This document shows, piece by piece, positions 8,074-17,989 of a stretch of 28,536 nt of DNA. Each line of letters starts with the position of its first letter. The first letter of the stretch is position 1. Below the pieces are notes generated by a model. The model ran no database searches. It was not told where the DNA came from and worked only from the letters and a program-made list of their open reading frames with translations. The translations under genes were made by a program, and so were the position numbers. The DNA is from CAVSUR01 sp052143655 (lineage in GTDB: Bacteria; Actinomycetota; Actinomycetes; Streptosporangiales; Streptosporangiaceae): contig JBKQSL010000378.1 of assembly GCA_052143655.1 (NCBI GenBank), forward strand, positions 1-28,536, written 5' to 3'.

Positions 8074-9654
8074 ATGTGCGGGATAGCGCTGATCGTCGGG
8101 GAGCGCCCGAGCACGGCTGAGTTCGACCAGATGCTGACGGCGCTCGCGCCGCGCGGGGACGTCTGCGAGACGCTCTGCGACGACCGGCACCGCCTCGGCA
8201 CCCAGCGGCTGAAGATCGTCGACCGGGAACGTGCGGTCCAGCCGTGGGCGTCAGCCGACGGCCGCTGGGCAGTCTGCTACAACGGCGAGATCTACAACTT
8301 CCGCGCGCTGCGGGCCGAGCTGGGCAGCCTCGGCCGCCGGCTGCGCAGCGACAGCGACACCGAGGTCGTGCTGGAGTCGTTCCTGCAGTGGGGCGAGCGG
8401 GCGGTGTTCCGGCTGCGCGGCGAGTTCGCATTCGCCGTGGCCGACCTGGCCGGCGACCGGGTCTACCTGGCCCGCGATCCGCTCGGGGTCAAGCCGCTGT
8501 ACTGGTCGCGCGGCGGCGGCCAGCTGCGGGTGGCCTCGGAGCTGAAGGCGCTCGTCCCCGCGGGCCGCCAGGTCAGCGAGGTGCCGCCCGGGCATCACGG
8601 GTGGGCCAGCCCGGCCCGCGATCCCGTCCTGACCGCGCACGTCGACCTGCTGACGATCGGCGAGGGCGAGGAACCGGTCACCGACGTGGCCCAGGCTAGC
8701 GCGCTGGTACGCGCCACGGTGGCCGACAGCATGCTGGCCAGGCTCGACACCGACCTGACCGTCGGGGTCATCCTGTCCGGCGGACTGGACAGCACGCTGA
8801 CGCTGCTGCACGTGCGGGAGATGCACCCCGACTGCGTGGCGTTCACCATCGGGGCGCCGGGCAGCGATGACGTGGCCTACGCCGGCCGGGTGGCCCGCGA
8901 GCTCGGGGTCGCGCACGAGGTGATCGAGCTGTCCCCCGGCGGCATCCGGCTGCCCGAGATCCGCGAGGCCATCCGGCAGTCCGAGCTGACCGAGTACGGC
9001 GACGTGATCAACGCGGTCATCTCCCGGCTGCTGTTCGCCCGGGTCCGCGACCGCGGGGTCAAGGTCGTCCTGTGCGGGGACGGCTCGGACGAGCTGTTCG
9101 CCGGGTACGAGATGTACCGGCAGCCCGACCCGGCCGTGCGGATGCGCCTGTTCCAGCACAAGCTGCACAACCTCGGCCGGACCGAGCTGCAGCGGGTGGA
9201 CCGGACCAGCATGGGCCAGGGCGTCGAGGCCCGCGTCCCGTTCCTGGACCTGGCACTGGTCCGGCTGGCGATGCGGCTGCCTATCGAGCTCAAGCAGCGC
9301 GACGGCGAGGATAAGTGGATCCTGCGGCACGCATTCGCCGACATCCTGCCCGACTACGTGCGGCGGCGGCCGAAGAACCCGCTGTCGCACTCCAGCGGCC
9401 TGCACGAGCGGGTCCGGCTGTACCGGTCGCAGTTCCCGCGGATCTACCGGTCGTTCGGCTACGACCGGCTCGGCCCGATGCGCCGCGACTTCTCCATCGT
9501 GCTGGAGCAGCATGGCCTGGACCTGGATGAGGCCCTGCGCGACGTCGGCGCCCAGCCCGACTACACGCTCGCCGAGCACGCCCGCGACCTGGCCGGCGCG
9601 CTGCGCTGGAACGCGGCCGGCGCGCTGCGCCGCAGTCCCAGCCACGTGCGCTGA
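8074..9654 (+). CDS. asnB: Glutamine-hydrolysing asparagine synthase family amidotransferase
   Basis: This 526-residue class II amidotransferase starts with Met-Cys-Gly, so Cys2 is the glutaminase nucleophile after Met removal. The N-terminal Ntn domain shows NGEIYNF near 70 and the C-terminal synthase domain has the PPi-loop SGGLDST near 235-241. Family members transfer glutamine-derived ammonia to an ATP-activated carboxylate. Some actinobacterial members (LtsA of Corynebacterium, mycobacterial AsnB) amidate meso-diaminopimelate in peptidoglycan rather than making asparagine. The M15-like partner gene upstream makes an envelope substrate plausible here, but this is inference. The start is supported by AGGAAGGA about ten bases upstream. 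The gene is convergent with gcvP, with 16 bp between stop codons. Confidence 0.9.
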   Translation: MCGIALIVGERPSTAEFDQMLTALAPRGDVCETLCDDRHRLGTQRLKIVDRERAVQPWASADGRWAVCYNGEIYNFRALRAELGSLGRRLRSDSDTEVVLESFLQWGERAVFRLRGEFAFAVADLAGDRVYLARDPLGVKPLYWSRGGGQLRVASELKALVPAGRQVSEVPPGHHGWASPARDPVLTAHVDLLTIGEGEEPVTDVAQASALVRATVADSMLARLDTDLTVGVILSGGLDSTLTLLHVREMHPDCVAFTIGAPGSDDVAYAGRVARELGVAHEVIELSPGGIRLPEIREAIRQSELTEYGDVINAVISRLLFARVRDRGVKVVLCGDGSDELFAGYEMYRQPDPAVRMRLFQHKLHNLGRTELQRVDRTSMGQGVEARVPFLDLALVRLAMRLPIELKQRDGEDKWILRHAFADILPDYVRRRPKNPLSHSSGLHERVRLYRSQFPRIYRSFGYDRLGPMRRDFSIVLEQHGLDLDEALRDVGAQPDYTLAEHARDLAGALRWNAAGALRRSPSHVR

Positions 9655-9670
9655 CTGGTGCGGTCCCGGC

Positions 9671-12523
<2,853 letters not shown>

Positions 12524-12526
<3 letters not shown>

Positions 12527-12537
12527 TGGAGCCTCCT
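12524..12537 (-). promoter_or_regulatory. gcvP ribosome-binding site, potentially masked by the riboswitch
   Basis: AGGAGG lies at 12537-12532, then CTCCA and the GTG start at 12526-12524. The eight bases 12533-12526 can pair perfectly with the 3' strand of aptamer helix P1 (12607-12600). A second segment, GGAGCCAG at 12581-12574, could pair similarly with part of it. Glycine binding, by holding the P1 strand, would free this site. Confidence 0.7.
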
Positions 12538-12599
12538 GAGGCGGGAGCGGCGTCCGGGTACCGCCGGCAGATTCTGGCTCCCCCTCTGTCGCCGCGATC

Positions 12600-12702
12600 G
12601 GCTCCAGAGCTGCTTGTCCCGTCCGGTCCCTGATGCCTGAGAGGTTCCGGGGAGGTTGCCCCTTCGGCGTCTCGCGCTGGGTGCGCGAGAACTCTCCCGG
12701 AC
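12600..12702 (-). ncRNA. Glycine riboswitch (single aptamer) in the gcvP leader
   Basis: Read on the minus strand, this leader has the glycine aptamer landmarks in order: GGGAGAG (P1 5' side), a CTCGCGC/GCGCGAG hairpin, GCCGAAGGGGCAA at 12669-12657, CCTCTCAGGCA at 12644-12634 and CTCTGGAG at 12609-12602. I see one aptamer only. It ends about 75 nt before the gcvP start. The P1 3' strand continues as CTGGAGCC (12607-12600), an exact complement of GGCTCCAG (12533-12526), which sits between the Shine-Dalgarno AGGAGG and the GTG. This suggests translational control. Confidence 0.93.
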
Positions 12703-12764
12703 GATGTCGTCAGCAGTAATGAGCGTACCCCGGCAACGGCGTCCCAGGCAGGATTGCGCTGGGA

Positions 12765-13835
12765 CTATACGTCGTCCCAGCGGAAGACGCGCACCGAGAT
12801 GAGCGTCAGCAGGGCGCTGAAGCCGAGCAGGATGCCGATGGCCGGCAATGCCGAGGCCGGGCCCTCGCCGCGGGCCATCACGTTCTGCATGCCAGTGACC
12901 AGGTAGCGCAGCGGCATGGCGTAGGAGACCTCCCGGATCCAGCTCGGCGCGTAGTCGAGCGGGATGAACGCCCCGCCGAGGAAGGCCATCGGCAGGATCA
13001 CCAGGTTCGCGATCGAGGTGGCGGCCTGCTGGGTCTTGGCGACCGAGCCGATCAGCAGCCCGATGGACATGAACGCCAGCGTCCCGCAGATCACCACCGG
13101 GATCGCCATCCACCAGGAGGCGGTGAGCTGCAGGCCGAAATACGGCAGCGTCGCGATGCCCAGGAACACCGCGAGCTGGATCAGCGCGATGCCCACGCTG
13201 ACCCCGATCCGCGCGGTGACGATCGACGCGGTGCTGACCGGGGCCAGCCGCAGCCGCCGCAACAGCTTGTTCTGCCGCCAGTTGACCAGGGTGATCGCGG
13301 CTCCGAACGCGGCGCCCGAGGCGATGGCCCAGCCGAGCAGGCCGGGGGCGACGTACTGGATCGGCTTGAGCGAGGTGTTCTCGACCTGGTGCGCGGTCAG
13401 CTGGTAGGCGGCGGTGCGGCCGGCCGCGGCCTGGTCGGCCTGCTGCACGATCGAGGAGAACACGGTCTGCACCAGGCCGGCGGTGGTCTGGTCGGCGATC
13501 GAGTAATGCACGAGCAGGGTGCGGCCGCGCTGCTGGACTGCGGCGTCGTCGGTGCCCTTGCGCACGGCGGCGACCGCCGCCGCCAGGCTCGGGTTATGCG
13601 TGATCGTGAGCACCCGGCCGAGCTGGCTGCGGTCGCCGGCCGTCGCCGCGTCCAGCAGCTGCACCCGGCCGACCTCGATGACGCTGACCTTGGGCGAGCT
13701 GGTGTTCTTGTAGAGGGACCCGAACAGCACCAGGAACAGCACCGGGATGAGGATGGTAAACACCATCGCCGCACGGTCCCGGACGAAGCCGCGGAACATC
13801 GCCCCGCTCAGGCTGCCCAGTGCGGGTGCTCTCAT
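12765..13835 (-). CDS. ABC-2 type transporter permease
   Basis: This 356-residue membrane protein of the ABC2_membrane_3 kind has one N-terminal helix (about 24-42) and a ~130-residue extracytoplasmic loop. Five C-terminal helices follow from about residue 168. The last part (LGGAFIPLDYAPSWIREVSYAMPLRYL) is the conserved permease signature. It pairs with the ATPase encoded just upstream in a 4-bp overlap. The pair lies between the Rv1830-like MerR gene and gcvP. Its TAG stop lies in the loop region of a 7-bp inverted repeat (12759-12780). Substrate unknown. Confidence 0.9.
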   Translation of the reverse strand: MRAPALGSLSGAMFRGFVRDRAAMVFTILIPVLFLVLFGSLYKNTSSPKVSVIEVGRVQLLDAATAGDRSQLGRVLTITHNPSLAAAVAAVRKGTDDAAVQQRGRTLLVHYSIADQTTAGLVQTVFSSIVQQADQAAAGRTAAYQLTAHQVENTSLKPIQYVAPGLLGWAIASGAAFGAAITLVNWRQNKLLRRLRLAPVSTASIVTARIGVSVGIALIQLAVFLGIATLPYFGLQLTASWWMAIPVVICGTLAFMSIGLLIGSVAKTQQAATSIANLVILPMAFLGGAFIPLDYAPSWIREVSYAMPLRYLVTGMQNVMARGEGPASALPAIGILLGFSALLTLISVRVFRWDDV

Positions 13836-14758
13836 GCCCGGTACTCCCGTCCGGTCAGGCTGAGGAACACGTCCTCCAGCGTCGCGCCCTGCACCCGCAG
13901 CCCGGCCAGCGCGCCGCGCCGGGCGAGGCCGGCCAGGACCTCAGCCGGGTCGCTGGTGGTGATGGTCAGCGAGACGCCGTCGTCGGCGGCGTCCTGCGGC
14001 GTGCCGGCAGCCGCGACGGCGATCTCGGCGGCGTCGGCCGCGGTCAGCAGCCCGGCCTCGACGCTGATCCGCAGCTGGCTGTCCAGCTGCCGGACCAGCG
14101 CGGCGGGCGGCCCGACCTGCAGGATGCGGCCGTGATCCATGATCGCCACCCGGTCGCACAGTGCCTCGGCCTCGTCCATGTGGTGGGTGGTCAGCACCAC
14201 CGTGCGGCCCTGCGCGTTCGCGGCCCGCAGCAGGTCCCACAGGTTGCGCCTGGCCTGCGGGTCCAGCGCGCCGGTCGGATCGTCCAGGAACAGCACCTGC
14301 GGGTCGTGCACGAGCGCGCAGGCGATCGACAGCCGCTGGGCCTGGCCGCCGGACAGCTTCTCGGTCCGGGTGCCGGCCTGGTCGGCCAGCCCGACCAGGC
14401 CGAGCATCTCGTCGGCCCGGCGGCCGGGCACCCCGTAGAGGGAGGCGAACGTGTGGATCTGCTCGCGGGCGGTCAGCCGCTCGAAGTACGACGACGCCTG
14501 CAGCTGCACGCCGATCTTCGGCAGCAGCCGGGGGTTGCGCGGCCAGGGCCGCAAGCCGAGCACGGTCACCTCGCCGCCGTCGGGCTGCCGCAGTCCCTCG
14601 ATGATCTCCAGCGTGGTGGTCTTGCCCGCCCCGTTCGGGCCGAGGATCGCGACGAACTCACCCTGCTCGACCTGCAGGCTCACTCCGTCCACCGCCCGCA
14701 GGCTGCCGTATGACTTGCGCAGTTCGCGGGCGGAGATGGTGACCGGCACGGCCGACAC
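13832..14758 (-). CDS. ABC transporter ATP-binding protein
   Basis: This 308-residue ATPase has Walker A GPNGAGKT at 40-47, signature LSGGQ at 135-139 and a D-loop GALD. Walker B reads LFLDDP, so the catalytic Glu is replaced by Asp at 160. The codons (gac gat) are clear, so this is not a misreading. Such a change usually slows hydrolysis. It serves the permease gene downstream (4-bp overlap). Start is GTG 14758. There is no Shine-Dalgarno, but a TATCGT -10-like hexamer ends six bases before the GTG, so the transcript may be leaderless. The -35 is weak. Confidence 0.9.
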   Translation of the reverse strand: MSAVPVTISARELRKSYGSLRAVDGVSLQVEQGEFVAILGPNGAGKTTTLEIIEGLRQPDGGEVTVLGLRPWPRNPRLLPKIGVQLQASSYFERLTAREQIHTFASLYGVPGRRADEMLGLVGLADQAGTRTEKLSGGQAQRLSIACALVHDPQVLFLDDPTGALDPQARRNLWDLLRAANAQGRTVVLTTHHMDEAEALCDRVAIMDHGRILQVGPPAALVRQLDSQLRISVEAGLLTAADAAEIAVAAAGTPQDAADDGVSLTITTSDPAEVLAGLARRGALAGLRVQGATLEDVFLSLTGREYRA

Positions 14759-14867
14759 ATTAACACGATATGACGTGATCGTCCTCGCGCTGCCGGTGCG
14801 CGCCGACCGTGCGACGGCGAGAGCGCGGTCACGGGCCCGGGCCCGGCGCCAGTGAGCTTCTGAGCGG

Positions 14868-15464
14868 CTAGCCGGTCTTGCGGGCGCGCCGCCGGGCCAG
14901 CTCGTCCGTGCCGTCCTCGGCCGTGGCCGCGCGCTCGGACGGCAGCTCGGCCAGGGTGCCCTCGACCTCCTGCCAGACCCGGCCGAGGGCGATGCCGAAC
15001 ACGCCCTGGCCGCCTTGCAGCAGGTCCACGACCTCGTTCGGGGAAGTGCACTCGTACACGCTCACGCCGTCGCTCATCAGCGTCACCTGCGCCAGGTCAC
15101 TGGCGCCGCGGGAGCGCAGGTAAGTCACCGCGGCCCGGATCTGCTGCAGCGAGATGCCGGTGTCCAGCAGCCGCTTGACCACCTTGAGCACGAGGATGTC
15201 ACGGAATCCGTACAGCCGCTGCGAGCCTGACCCGCTGGCCGGGCGCACGCTGGGCTCGACCAGGCCGGTCCTGGCCCAGTAGTCGAGCTGCCGGTAGGTA
15301 ATGCCCGCCGCCCGGCAGGCGGCCGGGCCGCGATAGCCGACGTCCTCCGGCCGGACCTCGATGCTCTCGATGTCCTCGCCGAACAGCAGCCCCTGCTTCC
15401 CGGCATGCCGGGCTGCATCGCTGCCAAGTTTGGGTGCCTGACCGCCACCCTTGGTTACCGCCAC
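14868..15464 (-). CDS. MerR-family transcriptional regulator, Rv1830-like
   Basis: This MerR-type DNA-binding protein (198 residues from the start chosen here) has its winged helix from about residue 45 (YRGPAACRAAGITYRQLDYW) through LVEPSVRP, with SGSQRLYGFRDILVLKVVKRLLDTG completing the domain. The C-terminal part (MSDGVSVYECTSPNEVVDLL) is the Rv1830-type effector domain and differs from metal- or drug-binding MerR domains. The open frame reaches GTG 15512, but that GTG overlaps the -10 of a near-consensus promoter (15511-15540). GTG 15464, five bases after CGGAGG, is therefore preferred. Position between DUF151 and gcvP matches Rv1829-Rv1830-gcvB in M. tuberculosis. Confidence 0.92.
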   Translation of the reverse strand: MAVTKGGGQAPKLGSDAARHAGKQGLLFGEDIESIEVRPEDVGYRGPAACRAAGITYRQLDYWARTGLVEPSVRPASGSGSQRLYGFRDILVLKVVKRLLDTGISLQQIRAAVTYLRSRGASDLAQVTLMSDGVSVYECTSPNEVVDLLQGGQGVFGIALGRVWQEVEGTLAELPSERAATAEDGTDELARRRARKTG

Positions 15465-15510
15465 GCCCACCTCCGGCCCCAGCAGCAAACTGCCCGGGTA
15501 CTCGCTTCGC

Positions 15511-15540
15511 ACGGTAGGCCGCCGCAGGTAACTGCGTCAA
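15511..15540 (-). promoter_or_regulatory. Sigma-70-type promoter of the Rv1830-like merR gene
   Basis: On the minus strand, -35 TTGACG (15540-15535) and -10 TACCGT (15516-15511) are separated by 18 bp. Transcription would begin near 15503. That leaves about 38 nt before GTG 15464, which has its own Shine-Dalgarno. It implies this gene can be transcribed separately from the DUF151 gene upstream. Confidence 0.7.
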
Positions 15541-15636
15541 CGACCCGCAGCGGCGCGTCGCCATAACGGTTACCAGTCGTGACAAACGGCAGCAGGCAGG
15601 ACGGCCGGTCCGGCTGCCTCCCGGCCCGGCGGCAGG

Positions 15637-16107
15637 TCAGGTGGACCGGCCGAAATCCTCTGGCGAGATCGTGTCGAGGAACTCCCGGAACTTCTCGACC
15701 TCGTCTTCCTGCTCGTCGGGGATCGCCACGCCTGCCTCGTCCAGGATCTCCTCGGCGGCGAAGATCGTCGCGCCAGTGCGCAGCGCGAGCGCGATCGAGT
15801 CGGACGGCCGGGCGCTCACTTCCTGGCCGTTGGAGAAGACCAGGTCCGCGAAGAAGATCCCGTCCCGCAGCGCGGTGATGTTCACGGTCGTGAGCTGCAC
15901 GCCGAAGGCCTCCAGCACGTCCTTGAAAAGGTCATGCGTCAGCGGCCGCTGCGGCACCATGCCCTGCTGGGCGAACGCAATCGCGGTCGCCTCCATCGGG
16001 CCGATCCATATCGGCAGGTACCGCTCCCCCTGCGTCTCCTTCAGCAGGACGATGGGCTGGTTCGTCGGCATCTCAACCCGGACGCCTACGACCTCCATCT
16101 GCCTCAC
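15637..16107 (-). CDS. DUF151 / bifunctional nuclease family protein, Rv1829-like
   Basis: This 156-residue protein of the DUF151 (BFN) family spans the domain, from VVGVRVEMPTNQPIVLL through YLPIWIGPMEATAI to PSDSIALALRTGATIF. It ends in an acidic tail. Plant relatives have been reported with RNase and DNase activity, but the bacterial role is not established. Start is GTG 16107 with GGAG five bases upstream; ATG 16098 is a possible alternative. It sits between the two MerR genes in the conserved actinobacterial order. Confidence 0.95.
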   Translation of the reverse strand: MRQMEVVGVRVEMPTNQPIVLLKETQGERYLPIWIGPMEATAIAFAQQGMVPQRPLTHDLFKDVLEAFGVQLTTVNITALRDGIFFADLVFSNGQEVSARPSDSIALALRTGATIFAAEEILDEAGVAIPDEQEDEVEKFREFLDTISPEDFGRST

Positions 16108-16225
16108 GGCGGCTCCGTCCTCGCGCAGCTGTCACGGTGTGCGCAGCCCCGTCGCGGCGCAGCGGCAGGGTGCTCCTTTTTCAACGTACACCCGTCATCG
16201 CCGGTCTCGGCGCGCCCCCTGGCGG

Positions 16226-17041
16226 TCATGCGCTGGCGCCGCCGGCCCCGTGGCGGGCGGCCGTACCGGGTATCTCGTCCCGCCCGGCGCCCAGGGCGGG
16301 CGGCAGCCCGGCCGGATCGGCTGCCGGCAGGCCCGCCTCGGTCAGCGCTTTCTCCACCAGGGCCCGGTGCAGCCGCAGTGACAGGGCGGCGATCTGCCGC
16401 GCGGTGGCACCGGCGGCCTGCCGGGCACCGGGGTTGCGCTGCCGCAGCGTCGGGGCTACTACCTGCTCGATCAGCGAGATCTCGCGCTCGGCGGCGGCGC
16501 GCACCGCGCGCAGGTGGCGGGCCTGCACACCGTACTGCGCCAGCGCGGCGACGGTGCCGGCCACCTCCAGCGCGTCCTGGCCGTAGCCCCGGCCGCTGCG
16601 CTGGATCAGCCCGAACTCCTCCAGCTCGGCCAGCTGGTCCGCGCCGATGCCCGCGGCCTCCAGCAGCTCGCGGCGGCTCAGCAGCACGCCGGGCCCGTTC
16701 GCCCTGGGCCGGGCCTGCTGGCTGTCGTCGTCGCCGGGCGGCTGGGCCAGCTGCTCCTTGATGACCCGCAGCGGCAGGTATTGATCGCGCTGAGCGGTCA
16801 GGATGTAGCGCAGCCGGTCCACGTCGGCGGCCTGGAACCGGCGGTAGCCGGACGGCGACCGGGCCGGCTCGATCAGGCCCTCGGCTTCCAGGAACCGGAT
16901 CTTGGAGATGGTGACCTCAGGAAATTCCGGCAGCAGCTGCCGGAGCACCTCGCCGATGCCGAGATACCCGCGCGGCGGCGGGCCAGGACTGGCGGCCCCG
17001 GCCGGGCGCGCGCCGGCCGGGCGGGCGGGGCGGGCTTCCAC
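16226..17041 (-). CDS. ftsR: MerR-family regulator, FtsR/Rv1828-like
   Basis: This 271-residue regulator has a Pro/Ala-rich N-terminus, then a MerR winged helix at about 26-95 (YLGIGEVLRQL, VTISKIRFLEAEGLI, SPSGYRRF). A separate all-helical effector domain (about 118-245) follows. This matches Rv1828 and FtsR of Corynebacterium glutamicum, which activates ftsZ. Start GTG 17041 lies five bases after the stop of the FHA gene, with GGAGCAGG inside that gene's end as the likely ribosome site, so the two are cotranscribed. The reading frame stays open far upstream, but that part is antisense/overlap shadow of the FHA gene. Confidence 0.9.
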   Translation of the reverse strand: MEARPARPAGARPAGAASPGPPPRGYLGIGEVLRQLLPEFPEVTISKIRFLEAEGLIEPARSPSGYRRFQAADVDRLRYILTAQRDQYLPLRVIKEQLAQPPGDDDSQQARPRANGPGVLLSRRELLEAAGIGADQLAELEEFGLIQRSGRGYGQDALEVAGTVAALAQYGVQARHLRAVRAAAEREISLIEQVVAPTLRQRNPGARQAAGATARQIAALSLRLHRALVEKALTEAGLPAADPAGLPPALGAGRDEIPGTAARHGAGGASA

Positions 17042-17046
17042 GAGCG

Positions 17047-17853
17047 CTACGCGCCTGCTCCAAGGTCCGCGCCTGACCGCGGCCCGAGCAGGAAGACCAG
17101 CCGGAACTTGCCGACCTGAACCTCGTCTCCGCCGGTCAGCGCGGCCTCCTCGATGCGCTCCCGGTTCACGTACGTGCCGTTCAGGCTGCCGACGTCGCGG
17201 ACGGTGAACGACCCGCCGTGCCGGTAGAATTCGGCATGCCGTCGCGACACCGTGACGTCGTCGAGGAATATGTCGCTGTCGGGATGGCGGCCGACGAGCG
17301 TGAGGTCGGCGTCGAGCAGGAACCGGCTTCCGGCGTTGGGCCCGCGCCGGACGACCAGCAGCGCGGTCCCGGCCGGCAGCGCGTCCAGCGTGCTGGCATC
17401 GGCCAGCGACTCCTCGCCCGGCTCGGCCTCGGCATCGGCGCCGATCGAGATCGTCGAGGTAGTCTCGCCGGGTCGCTCGCCTCCGCCGCGCAGCAGCGGG
17501 CTGCCGCACTGTGAGCAGAACCGCGCGTCCTCGGGGTTCGCCGAACCGCAGGCGGTGCAAATGACGCTCGGCATGTGGCTGCCCAGCCTCCCGTTACTCG
17601 GCCCCGCGGCATGGGCGGGAATCAGGCCTGAGGGTACGCCGCTGCGCACGTGAGCAGGTGACACCGGGGCAGATGACACCGCGTCGGTCGGCACGGCAGG
17701 CGACACCGGGTCGGAGGTGACCGCATCGGGTGTCACCAACCACGCTACCCGTGCCGGGTCCTGCCGGTCCAAGCGCCACGCCCGCCGCGAGCGGCGACCC
17801 GGGCGCTGGCCGGGCGCGCCCGCCTGCGCCCGCTCGCGACGCCTGCGCCACAT
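17047..17853 (-). CDS. garA: GarA/OdhI-type FHA-domain regulator with zinc ribbon
   Basis: The FHA domain (about 160-260) has the phosphothreonine-binding motifs GRHPDSD, SRRHAEF and GSLNGTYVN. Before it come a zinc ribbon (C99-x2-C102 and C113-x2-C116) and ETTS at 130-133. ETTS is the kinase-phosphorylated switch of mycobacterial GarA and corynebacterial OdhI, which control 2-oxoglutarate dehydrogenase and glutamate metabolism. Two starts are plausible. ATG 17853 has GGAGGTG nine bases upstream and an AT-richer promoter-like stretch, and gives 268 residues. ATG 17574 (MPSVICTACGS) gives 175 residues, near the usual GarA length, with GGGAGG 12 bases away. The extra N-terminus is basic, then repetitive. 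Confidence 0.9.
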   Translation of the reverse strand: MWRRRRERAQAGAPGQRPGRRSRRAWRLDRQDPARVAWLVTPDAVTSDPVSPAVPTDAVSSAPVSPAHVRSGVPSGLIPAHAAGPSNGRLGSHMPSVICTACGSANPEDARFCSQCGSPLLRGGGERPGETTSTISIGADAEAEPGEESLADASTLDALPAGTALLVVRRGPNAGSRFLLDADLTLVGRHPDSDIFLDDVTVSRRHAEFYRHGGSFTVRDVGSLNGTYVNRERIEEAALTGGDEVQVGKFRLVFLLGPRSGADLGAGA

Positions 17854-17989
17854 CGGGCAACACCTCCGTGCGGCCTGCTGGTGTACAGCCTGCTAGTGAT
17901 CAGCTAGCGATGATCGAGATTCTCTCACGGCGGAGGGCATCCGCGCCGGCACTCAGCGCCCTCCGGCCGGCTATGCCGGATCTGCCCGG
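17854..17989. other. Leader/promoter region upstream of the FHA gene
   Basis: These 136 bases include an AT-richer patch (17880-17930) in otherwise very GC-rich DNA. It contains an imperfect palindrome around TGATCA (17896-17910) and an imperfect 15-bp direct repeat beginning GCCTGCT. It is the likely promoter of the leftward garA-ftsR unit. I could not assign hexamers with confidence. Confidence 0.5.

Noticed and set aside
12541..12600. A second glycine aptamer after the first
   Set aside because: The region has G-rich and GAGCC segments but lacks the GCCGAAGG and CTCTCAGGCA core motifs, so a tandem riboswitch is not supported.
12759..12780. Inverted repeat (7-bp arms, 8-base loop) at the end of the ABC permease gene as a terminator
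   Set aside because: No U-run follows and the stem is short with a stop codon in the loop; a third copy of one arm at 12741 weakens the case. Not called as a terminator.
17855..17989. gcvH expected beside garA as in M. tuberculosis
   Set aside because: No lipoyl-domain reading frame is present; the neighbour is instead the nucleotidyltransferase gene.
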